A stretch of 64,000 bases of DNA from Mesorhizobium sp. NZP2298 (GTDB lineage Bacteria > Pseudomonadota > Alphaproteobacteria > Rhizobiales > Rhizobiaceae): positions 4,228,001 to 4,292,000 of the forward strand of contig NZ_CP033365.1 of NCBI RefSeq assembly GCF_013170825.1, written 5' to 3'. Positions 55,155-64,000 of this stretch are shown here, piece by piece. The stretch's first letter is position 1; each line of letters opens with the position of its first letter. The translations under genes were made by a program, and so were the position numbers. The notes under the pieces were generated by a model, which made no database searches, was not told where the DNA came from, and was given only the letters and a program-made list of their open reading frames with translations.

Positions 55155-56171
55155 GTGTCGAACCAAGCTGTCGCCATGCCGCGCAAGACGCGAGGGCCCT
55201 GGGCCGTCGCGTTTGCGAAGCTGGCAAGGGACAGGGCCGCGATGGCGTCCCTGGCCGTGTTCCTCCTCATCGTCCTTGCCTGCCTCAGTGCACCTCTCTA
55301 TGCGCAATGGGCAGGCGTGGACCCCTTCGCCTCGACGCTCGACGCCGTCATCCAGATCGACGGCACCGACGTCCCGGTGATGGAACAATCGACCGAGGGG
55401 CTCGGGCTCGGCTACACGCCGATCGGTCCGACCTGGCGGCTCGGCAATTATTTCCTCGGCGCCGACAGTCAGGGGCGCGATGTCATGGCCCGGATGCTTT
55501 ATGGCGGGCTGAGCTCGCTGCTGATCTCCGGGGCGGCCACCATCTTCACGCTGATCATCGGCACGGCGGCGGGACTGATCGCCGGCTATTTCGGTGGCGT
55601 CACCGACACGGTGCTGTCGCGCTTGCTGGATGTCCTGTGGGCGTTTCCGATCTACCTGCTGGCGATTTCGCTTTCCATCGTCACCATCGCGCAGGGGATC
55701 AGGATCGGGCCGATAGATATCGAGTCCGGCAGCCTTTGGTTGCCGGTTATCATCATCGGCATCGTCTACGTGCCCTATGTGGCTCGACCGATACGAGGGC
55801 AGGTCCTGTCGCTGCGCCACAGCGAGTTCGTGCTCGCCGCGATCAATCTGGGCGTGCCGGGATGGCGCATCCTGTGGCGCGATATCCTGCCCAACATCAC
55901 CACCACGCTGATCGTTTTCGTGCCGCTGATGATGGCGCTGAACATGCTGACGGAATCGGCACTCTCCTTCCTGTCGATCGGCGTGCAGCCGCCGGCGGCG
56001 AGCTGGGGCACCATCATCCAGGACGGACAGGCGCTGCTTTACACCAGGCCGCTGGTGGCACTGGTTCCGGGCCTGGCGATCGCGGTTTCGGTCATGGCGC
56101 TCAATGTCTTCGGCGACGGGCTGCGCGACGCGCTCGACCCGCGCTCCAAGGTTCGGCTGGGGCGCGACTGA
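55155..56171 (+). CDS. ABC transporter permease, DppC/OppC type
   Basis: A 338-residue permease with an N-terminal helix (about 34-54), a long periplasmic loop (about 55-105) and the BPD permease domain with five further helices. The EAA loop is in FVLAAINLGVPGWRILWRDILPN. The start is GTG 55155, 22 bp after the binding-protein gene with GGAGGGA upstream; ATG 55176 is an alternative. The C-type permease precedes the B-type, the reverse of the usual order. Its stop overlaps the next start by one base. Confidence 0.9.
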   Translation: MSNQAVAMPRKTRGPWAVAFAKLARDRAAMASLAVFLLIVLACLSAPLYAQWAGVDPFASTLDAVIQIDGTDVPVMEQSTEGLGLGYTPIGPTWRLGNYFLGADSQGRDVMARMLYGGLSSLLISGAATIFTLIIGTAAGLIAGYFGGVTDTVLSRLLDVLWAFPIYLLAISLSIVTIAQGIRIGPIDIESGSLWLPVIIIGIVYVPYVARPIRGQVLSLRHSEFVLAAINLGVPGWRILWRDILPNITTTLIVFVPLMMALNMLTESALSFLSIGVQPPAASWGTIIQDGQALLYTRPLVALVPGLAIAVSVMALNVFGDGLRDALDPRSKVRLGRD

Positions 56172-57142
56172 TGATTTACGCCATCCTGCGCCGGTTCGGT
56201 CAGATGCTGTTCGTCATGTTCGGCATCTCGGTCATCGTCTTCCTGATCTTTTTCGCGACGCCGGGCGCCGACCCGGCCGCGCGCATCGCCGGCCGCAATG
56301 CGTCGCCCGAAGTGCTGGAGGCGGTGCGCCATAGCTTCGGCTTCGACCGGCCGCTCTACGTGCAATATGTGAAGATGATGGAGAAGATCTTCGTCACTGG
56401 CGACCTGACCTCTTTCGTCAACCGTGGCTGGAAGGTGGTGCCGGCAGTCATGGATTCCATTCCCGTCACGCTCTCGCTGGTGTTCGGGGCTGCGATCCTG
56501 TGGGTGGTTGTCTCCATCATCATCGGCATCGTTGCCGCCGCCACGCGCGACAGCTGGCTGGACAAGCTTCTGATGGCGCTGGGGCTGCTCGGCATTTCCA
56601 TGCCGGTCTACTGGCTGGGCGAGGTGATGAACCTGATCACCCAGAGCCGCTACCATGACAGTTGGGCGTTCTCCTGGGTGCCGCCGCTCGGCTACAAGAA
56701 TTTCTCCGACGATCCGAAGGGCTGGTTCCTGACGCTGATCATTCCATGGATCACGCTGGCCATCCTCTACATCGGCATCTATGGGCGGGTGCTGCGTGCG
56801 GCCATCATCGAATCCCTGCAGGAAGATTATATCCGCACGGCCCGGGCCAAGGGGCTGTCGGAGACCCGCATCCTGCTGCGCCATGCCTTGCGCACGTCGC
56901 TCATTGCCTTCGTCACCTTGTTCGGCCTCGACTTCGGCGCACTGGTGGGAGGCTCGGCGCTGCTGACCGAGGTGGTGTTCGGGCTGCACGGCATCGGCAA
57001 GCTCACCTATGACGCACTGCAAAACCTCGATCTGCCGATGATCATGGCAACGGTAATGTATGCTTCCATGTTCGTGGTGATCGCCAACGCGGTCGTCGAT
57101 TTCGTCTACATCCTTCTCGATCCGCGCCTGAGGACATCATGA
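56171..57142 (+). CDS. ABC transporter permease, DppB/OppB type
   Basis: A 323-residue permease starting MIYAILRRFGQMLFVMFG, the standard B-type N-terminal helix, with ATPGADPAARIAG and the EAA loop DYIRTARAKGLSETRILLRHAL. About six membrane helices. The start shares one base with the preceding stop (TGATG), and a longer open frame running through the previous gene is a shadow. Its own stop overlaps the ATPase start by 4 bp. Confidence 0.93.
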   Translation: MIYAILRRFGQMLFVMFGISVIVFLIFFATPGADPAARIAGRNASPEVLEAVRHSFGFDRPLYVQYVKMMEKIFVTGDLTSFVNRGWKVVPAVMDSIPVTLSLVFGAAILWVVVSIIIGIVAAATRDSWLDKLLMALGLLGISMPVYWLGEVMNLITQSRYHDSWAFSWVPPLGYKNFSDDPKGWFLTLIIPWITLAILYIGIYGRVLRAAIIESLQEDYIRTARAKGLSETRILLRHALRTSLIAFVTLFGLDFGALVGGSALLTEVVFGLHGIGKLTYDALQNLDLPMIMATVMYASMFVVIANAVVDFVYILLDPRLRTS

Positions 57143-58098
57143 TACTGTCGGTGCGCGACCTCAAAGTGTCCTTCCGCACCAATGACGGTCTGGTGCGGGC
57201 CATCGACGGCGTTTCCTTCGACCTCGAGGAAAGCGAGATCCTCGGTGTCGTCGGCGAGTCCGGTTCCGGCAAGACGGTGTCGCTGCTGGCCGTGATGGGC
57301 CTCATCACCGACCCCAATGCCAGCATCGAAGGCTCGATCCGCTACAAGGGCCGCGAGTTGGTGGGGCTGCCCGCGCGCGAACTGAGACGGCTGCGCGGCA
57401 ATGAGATCGCGATGATCTTCCAGGATCCGATGACGGCGCTGACGCCTGTCTACACGATCGGCTGGCAGATCGCCGAACAGATCCGCGCGCATCGCACCAT
57501 CAGCAAGGCCAAGGCGATGGAGCGCGTGGAAGAACTGCTGGCCGAGGTGAATTTTCCCAACCCGCACGAGGCGATGTCGCGCTACCCGCACCAGCTTTCG
57601 GGCGGCATGCGGCAGCGGGCGGTGATCGCAATGGCTTTGTCCTGCAATCCGGCACTGCTGGTGGCGGACGAGCCGACCACGGCGCTCGACGTCACGGTGC
57701 AGGCCGGCATTCTCGACCTGGTGCGCAAGCTGCGCGCAACACACAAATCAGCGGTCGTCTTCATCACCCACGACATGGGCGTGGTCTCCGAACTCGCCGA
57801 CCGGGTGATGGTCATGTATGCGGGCCGCGTGGTTGAACGCGGCAGTCGGATGGAGCTGTTTTCCGACCCGCGACACCCCTATACGCGGGCGCTGCTCGGT
57901 TCGATCCCGCCGCTGACCGGCGACAAGCCGCGCCGCCTGCCGGCCATTCCTGGCTCGCCGCCATCGCTGCTGCGATTGCCGCAAGGCTGTGCGTTCGGCC
58001 CGCGTTGTCCGGTGCATTACGAGCCCTGCGTGACCGGCAAGCCCGACCTTGGGGCCGGTACCCACGCCGCGGCATGCTTTCGGGTGGCACAGGCATGA
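57139..58098 (+). CDS. ABC transporter ATP-binding protein, DppD/OppD type
   Basis: A 319-residue ATPase: Walker A GESGSGKTV (about 38-46), signature LSGGMRQRAVIAMAL, Walker B LLVADEPTTALD and the H-loop FITHDMGVV. The C-terminal oligopeptide-transporter extension has paired cysteines in GCAFGPRCPVHYEPC. Overlaps the permease gene before it and the second ATPase gene after it by 4 bp each. Confidence 0.94.
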   Translation: MILSVRDLKVSFRTNDGLVRAIDGVSFDLEESEILGVVGESGSGKTVSLLAVMGLITDPNASIEGSIRYKGRELVGLPARELRRLRGNEIAMIFQDPMTALTPVYTIGWQIAEQIRAHRTISKAKAMERVEELLAEVNFPNPHEAMSRYPHQLSGGMRQRAVIAMALSCNPALLVADEPTTALDVTVQAGILDLVRKLRATHKSAVVFITHDMGVVSELADRVMVMYAGRVVERGSRMELFSDPRHPYTRALLGSIPPLTGDKPRRLPAIPGSPPSLLRLPQGCAFGPRCPVHYEPCVTGKPDLGAGTHAAACFRVAQA

Positions 58099-59093
58099 GC
58101 GGACCTATGACCGACAAAGAGCGCCCGATTCTCGAGACGCGTTCGCTGGGAAAGCGTTTCTCGATCGGCACCCGCTTTTCCGCCGAAGGCAGGCGAACCG
58201 TGCATGCGGTCGACAATGTTTCGCTGAGCGTGCGGCGTGGCGAGACGGTCGGGTTGGTCGGCGAGTCCGGGTGCGGCAAGTCGACTCTGGCGCGTTGCCT
58301 GGTGAGGCTCTACGACATATCTGACGGCGAGCTTCTGTTTGAAGGCGACGACATCACCTCGAAGTCGCTTTCCGAACTGAGGCCGCTGCGGCGGCGCCTG
58401 CAAATGGTCTTCCAGGATCCGTCTGCCTCGCTCAATCCGCGCCGGCGTGTCGGCGATTTGGTGGCCGAGCCGCTGCGCATCCATGGCAAGCTTTCGTCAC
58501 GCGAGATCACCGCGCGCGTCGCCGAACTGTTCGACCTCGTCGGGTTGCTGCCGGATCATGTCATGCGGTATCCGCACGAATTCTCCGGCGGGCAGCGCCA
58601 GCGCGTCGGCATCGCGCGCGCCATCGCGTTGAACCCCGATCTTGTCGTGCTGGACGAGCCGGTTTCCGCGCTCGACGTGTCGGTGCAGGCGCAGATCGTC
58701 AACCTGCTCGCCGACCTGCAGGAGAAGCTCAACCTCACCTACATCTTCATCGCCCACGATCTCTCGGTGGTGCGCCAGGTGTCGACCCGCATTGCCGTCA
58801 TGTATCTCGGCTCGATCGTCGAGGAAGGGCCGGCGGAGGAGGTGTTTGCGGCCCCGGCCCACCCTTACAGCCAGGCGCTGATCTCGGCGGTGCCCGTGGT
58901 TGAGACGACGCCGAGCGGGACGCGCAAGCGCATCATCCTTACCGGCGATGTGCCAAGCCCGCTCAAGCCGCCATCCGGCTGCCGTTTCCACCCTCGATGC
59001 CCGATCGCGGTCGAGCGCTGCCGCACGGAGCGGCCGGAGCTGAGGGAGTATCGGCCCGGCCGGAAAGTTGCCTGCCACTTTCCGACGGTGTAG
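58095..59093 (+). CDS. ABC transporter ATP-binding protein, DppF/OppF type
   Basis: A 332-residue ATPase pairing with the previous one: Walker [11 protein letters not shown]-loop [16 protein letters not shown], signature [15 protein letters not shown], Walker [13 protein letters not shown] and a C-terminal [15 protein letters not shown] cysteine set. ATG 58095 overlaps the preceding stop (ATGA). It ends the peptide-use operon. Confidence 0.94.
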   Translation: MSGPMTDKERPILETRSLGKRFSIGTRFSAEGRRTVHAVDNVSLSVRRGETVGLVGESGCGKSTLARCLVRLYDISDGELLFEGDDITSKSLSELRPLRRRLQMVFQDPSASLNPRRRVGDLVAEPLRIHGKLSSREITARVAELFDLVGLLPDHVMRYPHEFSGGQRQRVGIARAIALNPDLVVLDEPVSALDVSVQAQIVNLLADLQEKLNLTYIFIAHDLSVVRQVSTRIAVMYLGSIVEEGPAEEVFAAPAHPYSQALISAVPVVETTPSGTRKRIILTGDVPSPLKPPSGCRFHPRCPIAVERCRTERPELREYRPGRKVACHFPTV

Positions 59094-59232
59094 CCGAGCG
59101 GTCATCGTCGCATCGGCGATCGCATTCGGCCAAAATATTTTTGAAGATTCCGTTTTTTGCGTGGAACCGACGGTCAGGCGGCGCGTTTCAATCGGTTCGA
59201 TCGGGCGCATCGCTATCGACCGGGAGGAAACA

Positions 59233-59535
59233 ATGGACTACCTGCATTTCTTTTCGCCCGTGCGGATTTCGCGCGGGCAGGGACACCCTGTAGAAGAAGT
59301 GGATAGTGTCGCCGAGGCGATGGTTTTCTTGCGTAAATGGCCGACGGGACGACGTGGACCTGTGTATCAGTGCGCGCTGAATTGCTGCTCGGCCGCCCTG
59401 TCGGGACAAATGTCGGCTGAAGAGGCGAGGAAGGCATTCACGGGCTTTGCCCGGATCACGCGCCTTCTGGACGATGACATGGCGTTGCCCGTCGCCGGCG
59501 AAACCATGGCAGGCGTATACGCGCTGCGGCGATAG
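59233..59535 (+). CDS. DUF982 domain protein
   Basis: A 100-residue protein of the DUF982 family, expanded in rhizobia and of unknown function. The core VAEAMVFLRKWP (then GRRGPVYQCALNCCSAAL) and SAEEARKAFTGFARI match the family pattern. GGGAGGAAACA gives a strong ribosome-binding site before ATG 59233, and an upstream in-frame extension is intergenic. It is separated from the transporter operon by 139 bp. Members often occur in several copies per rhizobial genome. Confidence 0.85.
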   Translation: MDYLHFFSPVRISRGQGHPVEEVDSVAEAMVFLRKWPTGRRGPVYQCALNCCSAALSGQMSAEEARKAFTGFARITRLLDDDMALPVAGETMAGVYALRR

Positions 59536-59588
59536 ACGCGTCGGGCTGCTGGATGCTGAACGTTGTGGACCGCGTCCATAACGACAGT

Positions 59589-59960
59589 TTATTTGTCTGC
59601 CCAAGCGACGGAATAACGGTCGATCACCCAAAGCCACGAACCGTCGCTTTGCCGCCGTGCGACTTCGCTGGTTATATCGCCATCGGGAAGACGGGTGGAG
59701 GTGAGTGCCAGGTCGCCGCAAATGAGTGCAGGCCGCTGTTCCCCCACGGCAAACTTCCGTCCTGACGCGAGGATCTCGGCATAGTAGCCGCGAATGGCTT
59801 CGCGGCCGCGCAGAAAACGTCCGCCGCCGCAGTCGATCACCGCATCGGGTTCGAACAAAGCGGTCATGCCATCGACATCTCCGGCATGCTGCCGCGAAAT
59901 CAGCAGCGGCTCGAGATCCTGCGGATCGTAGACTGGCTTTCTTACGACTGAATCGCCCAT
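59589..59960 (-). CDS. DUF4440/SgcJ-like NTF2-fold protein
   Basis: A 123-residue protein with the NTF2-like pattern: LLISRQHAGDVDGMTALFEPDAVIDCGGG, then LRGREAIRGYYAEILASG and a C-terminal DGSWLWVIDRYSVAWADK. This is the DUF4440/SgcJ arrangement. The specific role is unknown. It is convergent with the DUF982 gene (53-bp gap) and lies at the edge of a stretch of decayed genes. Confidence 0.8.
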   Translation of the reverse strand: MGDSVVRKPVYDPQDLEPLLISRQHAGDVDGMTALFEPDAVIDCGGGRFLRGREAIRGYYAEILASGRKFAVGEQRPALICGDLALTSTRLPDGDITSEVARRQSDGSWLWVIDRYSVAWADK

Positions 59961-60039
59961 GCTGGCTTCGCTTCTGCTTCACCGGATCCTACTGTGGAAT
60001 GCTCCTTCGTATTCGTGACAGCTCACGGAATGTTCTGGA

Positions 60040-60285
60040 TCAGGCAGGCAGAGTGATGCCGGAAAGCTCGGCGCAGATTTCAAGCAGACGATCCTGAAGC
60101 GCCTTGTCGTCGGCCTGGCGGTTGGCGGCCAGCGGACGCAGATGATAGAAATAGCGGCCGGTTGCTTTGGCTTGCGGGTCGTTGTCGGCAGCGAGCCAGG
60201 CCTGAGTCAGATGCGCCTGCTTCATATCGTCGGACGCCCCGGGGCCACCCATTTTTGTGGGCACCCAGCCTGGCTCAAGCTTGGC
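60040..60285 (-). pseudogene. 3' fragment of an SDR family oxidoreductase
   Basis: About 80 codons read LEPGWVPTKMGGPGASDD, then LTQAWLAADNDPQAKATG and RYFYH, ending SGITLPA. This is the C-terminal part of a short-chain dehydrogenase/reductase whose upstream catalytic and cofactor regions are missing. Homology seems to stop near 60285, and upstream sequence in all frames is unlike an SDR. It is therefore a truncated remnant. A GTG at 60264 could start a 74-residue product, but that would lack any active site. Confidence 0.7.
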
Positions 60286-60462
60286 GCCTTGTCGCCGCCC
60301 GTAAGCTCTTTGGCGATCCCAGAAGCGGTGGTTTGTTCACCGGCCCATTTTCGATCATTCACAGCATTCATGGGGCGACTTAGCTCCCATTACCACTGGT
60401 GATGGGGAAGACAACAAGGATTATAGCGCCGCCCATCGACCCCATGGAATCCTCTCACGGAA

Positions 60463-60590
60463 GTGCGGCGCAACGAGCGCATGGCCGCTGGCGGCGCCGG
60501 TCTCATGCTCGGCGCCATGCCGGTGTTCGCCCAGTCAGCGGGCAAGCTCGTGTTCATGGAGCCGTATGACATGGCTCTGGAGGACATCCA
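60463..60590 (+). pseudogene. 5' fragment of an NMT1/THI5-like ABC binding protein
   Basis: The frame reads VRRNERMAAGGAGLMLGAMP then VFAQSAGKLVFMEPYDMALE. This is a signal peptide (with an RR start) joined to the beginning of a NMT1-type binding protein (KLVFMEPYDxALE). After about 42 codons the similarity ends, and the frame continues only as shadow over the 3' end of lhgO. It looks like a gene truncated by a deletion that joined it to other sequence. Confidence 0.55.
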
Positions 60591-60622
60591 CGCCAACTGG
60601 CCCTATCCCGAACTGCCGTTTT

Positions 60623-61834
60623 TCAGTTCACTGGCATGCGTCGACGTTCATCCGCCATGCGCCCCACGATCATCTCCGCAATCGGGATCGCCGACGTGGC
60701 GGCGGGTGAGGGGGCGTTGCAGACGTGCAGCATGCGGTCCGTTTGTGCGAACAGGAAATCGTGGATGAGGGCGCCGTCCTTGCGCACGGCTTGCGCGCGG
60801 ATGCCTGCTTCGTGCGGGAGCAGGTCGGCGAGGTCGAGGCTCGGGCAGTATTTCCGGCACTCCTCCAGATAGCCTGGCTTCCAGAGCGAGTTGCGGAGTT
60901 CCGTCAACGCCGATCCGCGGTTGGCGAACACGGTCTTCCAGAAGCCGGGAAACAGCGCGTAGTCGGCCGTGTCCGAAACATTGAATGAAAGCCGTGGATA
61001 GCCCTCGCGGGCAAAACCGATCACGGCATTCGGCCCGACCGTGACGCTGCCGTTGATCATCCGCGTCAGGTGCACGCCGAGGAAGGGCAAGGCGGGATCC
61101 GGGACGGGATAGATCAGATGGCGGACGATGTCGTTCTTCGATGCGGGCAGGCGATAGTATTCGCCGCGGAAGGGAACGATGCGATGCTCGATTGAAAGCC
61201 CAGCGAGCACGGCCAGCCGGTCCGATTGGAGACCGCCGCAGACCACCAGTTTCTTCGCCTGCCAGTTCTCGCCGGTCGACGCGATGTCGACGGAATCCCT
61301 GGCTTCGCGAATGCCGGTGACGCGCGCCGACAGGCGGATCTCGCCGCCGAGAGCCTTGATGCGCCGGCCCATGGCCTGGCAGACGTCGGCATAGCTGACG
61401 ATGCCGGTCGAGGGCACGAAAAGCGCGCCAAGACCGCGGATGTTCGGTTCCCGCTCCTTCAATTCACCCTCGCTGAGGCGATGGACTTCGATCGTGTTCT
61501 GCTTCGAGCGTTCGTGGAGCGCCTCCATGCGCTGCACTTCGAGTGAGGAGGTGGCGACGAGTAGTTTGCCGCAGACATCGAAGCGGATGCCGTGCTCCTG
61601 ACAGAAGGCCTTGGTGGCATCGGCACCCTTGCGGCAGAGCTCGGCCTTCAGGCTGCCCGGCGGGTAGTAGATACCGGCATGGATGACGCCACTGTTGTGG
61701 CCGGTCTGATGCCTGCCGAGAGCTTCCTCCTTCTCCAGCAGGATCAGGCTGCAGCCGGGATATGTCTCAAGCAGCCGCATGGCCGTCGCCAGGCCGACGA
61801 TGCCGCCGCCGATGACGCAATAGTCGAAAATCAT
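60623..61834 (-). CDS. lhgO: L-2-hydroxyglutarate oxidase/dehydrogenase
   Basis: A 403-residue FAD enzyme oxidising L-2-hydroxyglutarate to 2-oxoglutarate. The dinucleotide-binding motif is at the N-terminus (YCVIGGGIVGLATA, about 5-18), followed by EKEEALGRHQTGHNSGVIHAG (HQTGHNSGVIHAG is diagnostic), KLLVAT, PFRGEYYRL and GPNAVIGFAREGY. Length is normal. It lies 23 bp downstream of a livF-type gene on the same strand, which suggests that transport and oxidation are linked. Confidence 0.93.
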   Translation of the reverse strand: MIFDYCVIGGGIVGLATAMRLLETYPGCSLILLEKEEALGRHQTGHNSGVIHAGIYYPPGSLKAELCRKGADATKAFCQEHGIRFDVCGKLLVATSSLEVQRMEALHERSKQNTIEVHRLSEGELKEREPNIRGLGALFVPSTGIVSYADVCQAMGRRIKALGGEIRLSARVTGIREARDSVDIASTGENWQAKKLVVCGGLQSDRLAVLAGLSIEHRIVPFRGEYYRLPASKNDIVRHLIYPVPDPALPFLGVHLTRMINGSVTVGPNAVIGFAREGYPRLSFNVSDTADYALFPGFWKTVFANRGSALTELRNSLWKPGYLEECRKYCPSLDLADLLPHEAGIRAQAVRKDGALIHDFLFAQTDRMLHVCNAPSPAATSAIPIAEMIVGRMADERRRMPVN

Positions 61835-61857
61835 ATGTCTCGCCCTTGTTTGCCTGC

Positions 61858-62586
<729 letters not shown>

Positions 62587-62636
62587 GTCATTCCCCTTTG
62601 ACGGTCTGTGGCGCGATCAAACCAGAATGGCCCGCC

Positions 62637-62662
62637 ATTTTTTTGCCATTGACAAAAAAAAT
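62637..62662. promoter_or_regulatory. A/T-tract inverted repeat in the livF/binding-protein spacer
   Basis: ATTTTTTTG (62637-62645) and CAAAAAAAAT (62653-62662) face each other around CCATTGA. TTGACA (62649-62654) overlaps the centre and could be a -35 element for the binding-protein gene, though no good -10 follows at 17 bp. The poly-A/T tracts are striking in this GC-rich window. It may be an operator or a bent promoter element for the divergent genes. Confidence 0.4.
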
Positions 62663-62747
62663 CTAACTCGCATTCTGTCTTCTGTCCACAGAGGACTATG
62701 TGCAAATAATTAAGGCGGTGCATTGGTCATCGCCAAGGGGAACGACG

Positions 62748-63944
62748 ATGAAATCTGTTGCTGTGGCCGCTTCGGCCGCAATCGCCTTTCTATTGCCTAT
62801 GGCCGGCGTGCGCGCCGAAGAGCCGATCAAGATCGGGTTCGCCATCGCGGAATCCGGCTGGCTTTCGAACTACGACAGCGCGCCTTTCAAAGCGGCGGTC
62901 ATGAAGATCGAGGAGATCAACAAGGCTGGCGGGCTGCTGGGACGTCAGATCGAATATTCTGTCATGGACACCAAGACGGACCAGGCTCGCGCTGCAACTG
63001 TCGGCGCGCAGCTCGTCGATGGCGGCGTCGACATGCTGGTCGTCTCCTGTGACTACGATTTTGGCGCCCCGTCGGCGCTCGCCGCCAAGCAGGCTGGCAA
63101 GATCGCCTTCAGCCTGTGCGCCGCCGATCCGAAGATGGGCGTCCAAGGCGTCGGCCCACTCACCTTCACGGCCAACAGCGCGGCGCAGTCGGAAGGCATC
63201 GCGATTGCCGAATATGCCCAGAAGAAGATGAACCTGAAGTCAGTCTACGTGCTCGAAGACCTGACGATCGAATACAACAAGTCGGCCTGCGCCGGGTTCC
63301 GGGCGGCCTGGGTCGCGGGTGGCGGCGAGGAAACGATCCTCGGCAACGACACCTTCAAGAACGACGACCCGTCGATCGCCTCGCAGATCACCCGCCTCAA
63401 GGGGCTTGCAAAACAGCCGGACGCGGTCTTCGTCTGCTCGTTCACGCCGGGTGGCGCTTCCGCCGTGCGCCAGCTGCGCGCCGCCGGCATCGACCAGCCG
63501 ATCCTCGCCAACACTGCGATGGTCGACAATTATTGGCTCAACGCCGTACCGGGCCTGAAGGATTTTTACCTGCCCGCCTTCATGTCGCTTTACGGCGATG
63601 ACCCGCGGCCGGAGATGAACAAGTTCCTTGAAAGCCACAAGGCGCGTTACGGCGAGCCGCCGGTCTCCTCCTACTCGGTTCTGGGCTACAGCCTCATCGA
63701 GCAGTGGGCGTACGCAGTCGAGCAAGCGAAGACGACTGAATCCGAAGCCGTGGTCGGCGTCATGAACTCCTTCAAGGACCAGCCGTTCACGGCCGGCCCG
63801 ACCTCGTTTACCGATCAGCTGCATATCCAGGTCGACCGCCCCTGGCTGATCATGAAGGTCGAGAACGGCTCCTTCCATGCCGTCGAGGTCTACCGGAACT
63901 CGTTCAAGCCGGACATGAAGCTCCTGTTCCGCGTCGGTCAGTAA
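62748..63944 (+). CDS. branched-chain/amide-type ABC transporter substrate-binding protein
   Basis: A 398-residue Peripla_BP_6-type binding protein with a signal peptide (MKSVAVAASAAIAFLLPMAG, cleavage near VRA/EE at about 23). The mature part opens IKIGFAIAESGWLSNYDSAPF and shows INKAGGLLGRQIEYSVMDTK and VSCDYDFGAPSALAAKQAG. These match the amino-acid/amide binding proteins of Liv-like systems. ATG 62748 follows GGGGAACGACG. It is divergent from livF and probably starts an operon continuing past the window. Confidence 0.9.
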   Translation: MKSVAVAASAAIAFLLPMAGVRAEEPIKIGFAIAESGWLSNYDSAPFKAAVMKIEEINKAGGLLGRQIEYSVMDTKTDQARAATVGAQLVDGGVDMLVVSCDYDFGAPSALAAKQAGKIAFSLCAADPKMGVQGVGPLTFTANSAAQSEGIAIAEYAQKKMNLKSVYVLEDLTIEYNKSACAGFRAAWVAGGGEETILGNDTFKNDDPSIASQITRLKGLAKQPDAVFVCSFTPGGASAVRQLRAAGIDQPILANTAMVDNYWLNAVPGLKDFYLPAFMSLYGDDPRPEMNKFLESHKARYGEPPVSSYSVLGYSLIEQWAYAVEQAKTTESEAVVGVMNSFKDQPFTAGPTSFTDQLHIQVDRPWLIMKVENGSFHAVEVYRNSFKPDMKLLFRVGQ

Positions 63945-64000
63945 CCGACTGCGATCCGCCGGCCGCATGGTGGTGCGGCTGGCAGAACCAAATCTCCTGG

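Noticed and set aside
55139..56170. In-frame extension making the B-type permease 667 residues
   Set aside because: It runs in a second frame across the C-type permease gene; the family start is ATG 56171 in a TGATG overlap.
60390..60596. 68-codon minus-strand frame in the decayed region
   Set aside because: It is the complement of the NMT1-like signal-peptide fragment and has no recognisable features of its own.

Overview
The window reads as chromosomal DNA of an alphaproteobacterium of the order Hyphomicrobiales (rhizobia/Brucella group), most likely Mesorhizobium or a near relative. The grounds are the GC-rich coding style, the rpsB-tsf-pyrH-frr-uppS-cdsA-rseP-bamA-lpxD-fabZ-lpxA-lpxI-lpxB-gltA order, the rhizobial families DUF982, DUF1849 (EipB) and DUF482, and a direct-repeat GTTC-N7-GTTC LexA box upstream of lexA. 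The genus is inferred from remembered gene order and was not tested by a search. I see no rRNA, tRNA, CRISPR array, insertion sequence or prophage.

Layout. 1-5.9 kb holds a PAP2-type membrane enzyme cut by the left edge and a set of small housekeeping genes (HIT protein, DUF482 acyltransferase, GDPD, RidA, EipB, DUF4031, LysE). 6.0-28.4 kb is the translation, envelope and lipid A block. It runs from rpsB and tsf through pyrH, frr, uppS, cdsA, rseP, bamA and the lpx genes to lpxB, with a LysR/NTF2-like/aldo-keto reductase trio between tsf and pyrH. Convergent gltA and gltX follow, then comEC and lexA. 37.3-47.5 kb is a second housekeeping block: a PpiD-like chaperone, trpD, trpC, moaC and moeA on the minus strand, then tpiA, secG, an L,D-transpeptidase and pyrG on the plus strand.

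Between lexA and moeA (28.7-37.3 kb) sits a self-contained tryptophan catabolic island. It has a GntR/FCD regulator, a TrpXYZ-like ABC importer, kynureninase, tryptophan 2,3-dioxygenase, a 2-aminobenzoate-CoA ligase-like enzyme and a kynurenine-formamidase-like hydrolase. Together these would take up tryptophan (or a related compound), convert it to anthranilate and activate that as anthraniloyl-CoA. In the relatives I remember, moeA is next to lexA, so this looks like an insertion into conserved synteny. It also lies beside trpD, whose substrate is anthranilate.

47.5-64 kb is accessory. It contains a DUF1697 protein, an NCS1 permease, and a GcvA-type LysR regulator divergent from a peptide-use operon (M17 aminopeptidase, proline-iminopeptidase-like hydrolase, five-gene Opp/Dpp transporter). 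Beyond these are DUF982 and DUF4440 proteins, a patch of decayed genes (remnants of an SDR and of an NMT1-like binding protein), an LhgO/LivF pair and a divergent branched-chain-type binding protein at the right edge.

Noncoding structure is frequent. Candidates are a structured rpsB leader, two hairpins between rpsB and tsf, a folded pyrH-frr spacer, a hairpin next to the bamA ribosome-binding site, a perfect 26-bp palindrome inside the tryptophan transporter operon, a bidirectional terminator after lpxB, a LexA box, and a direct repeat of AATTATATAT between the GntR gene and the operon it probably controls.
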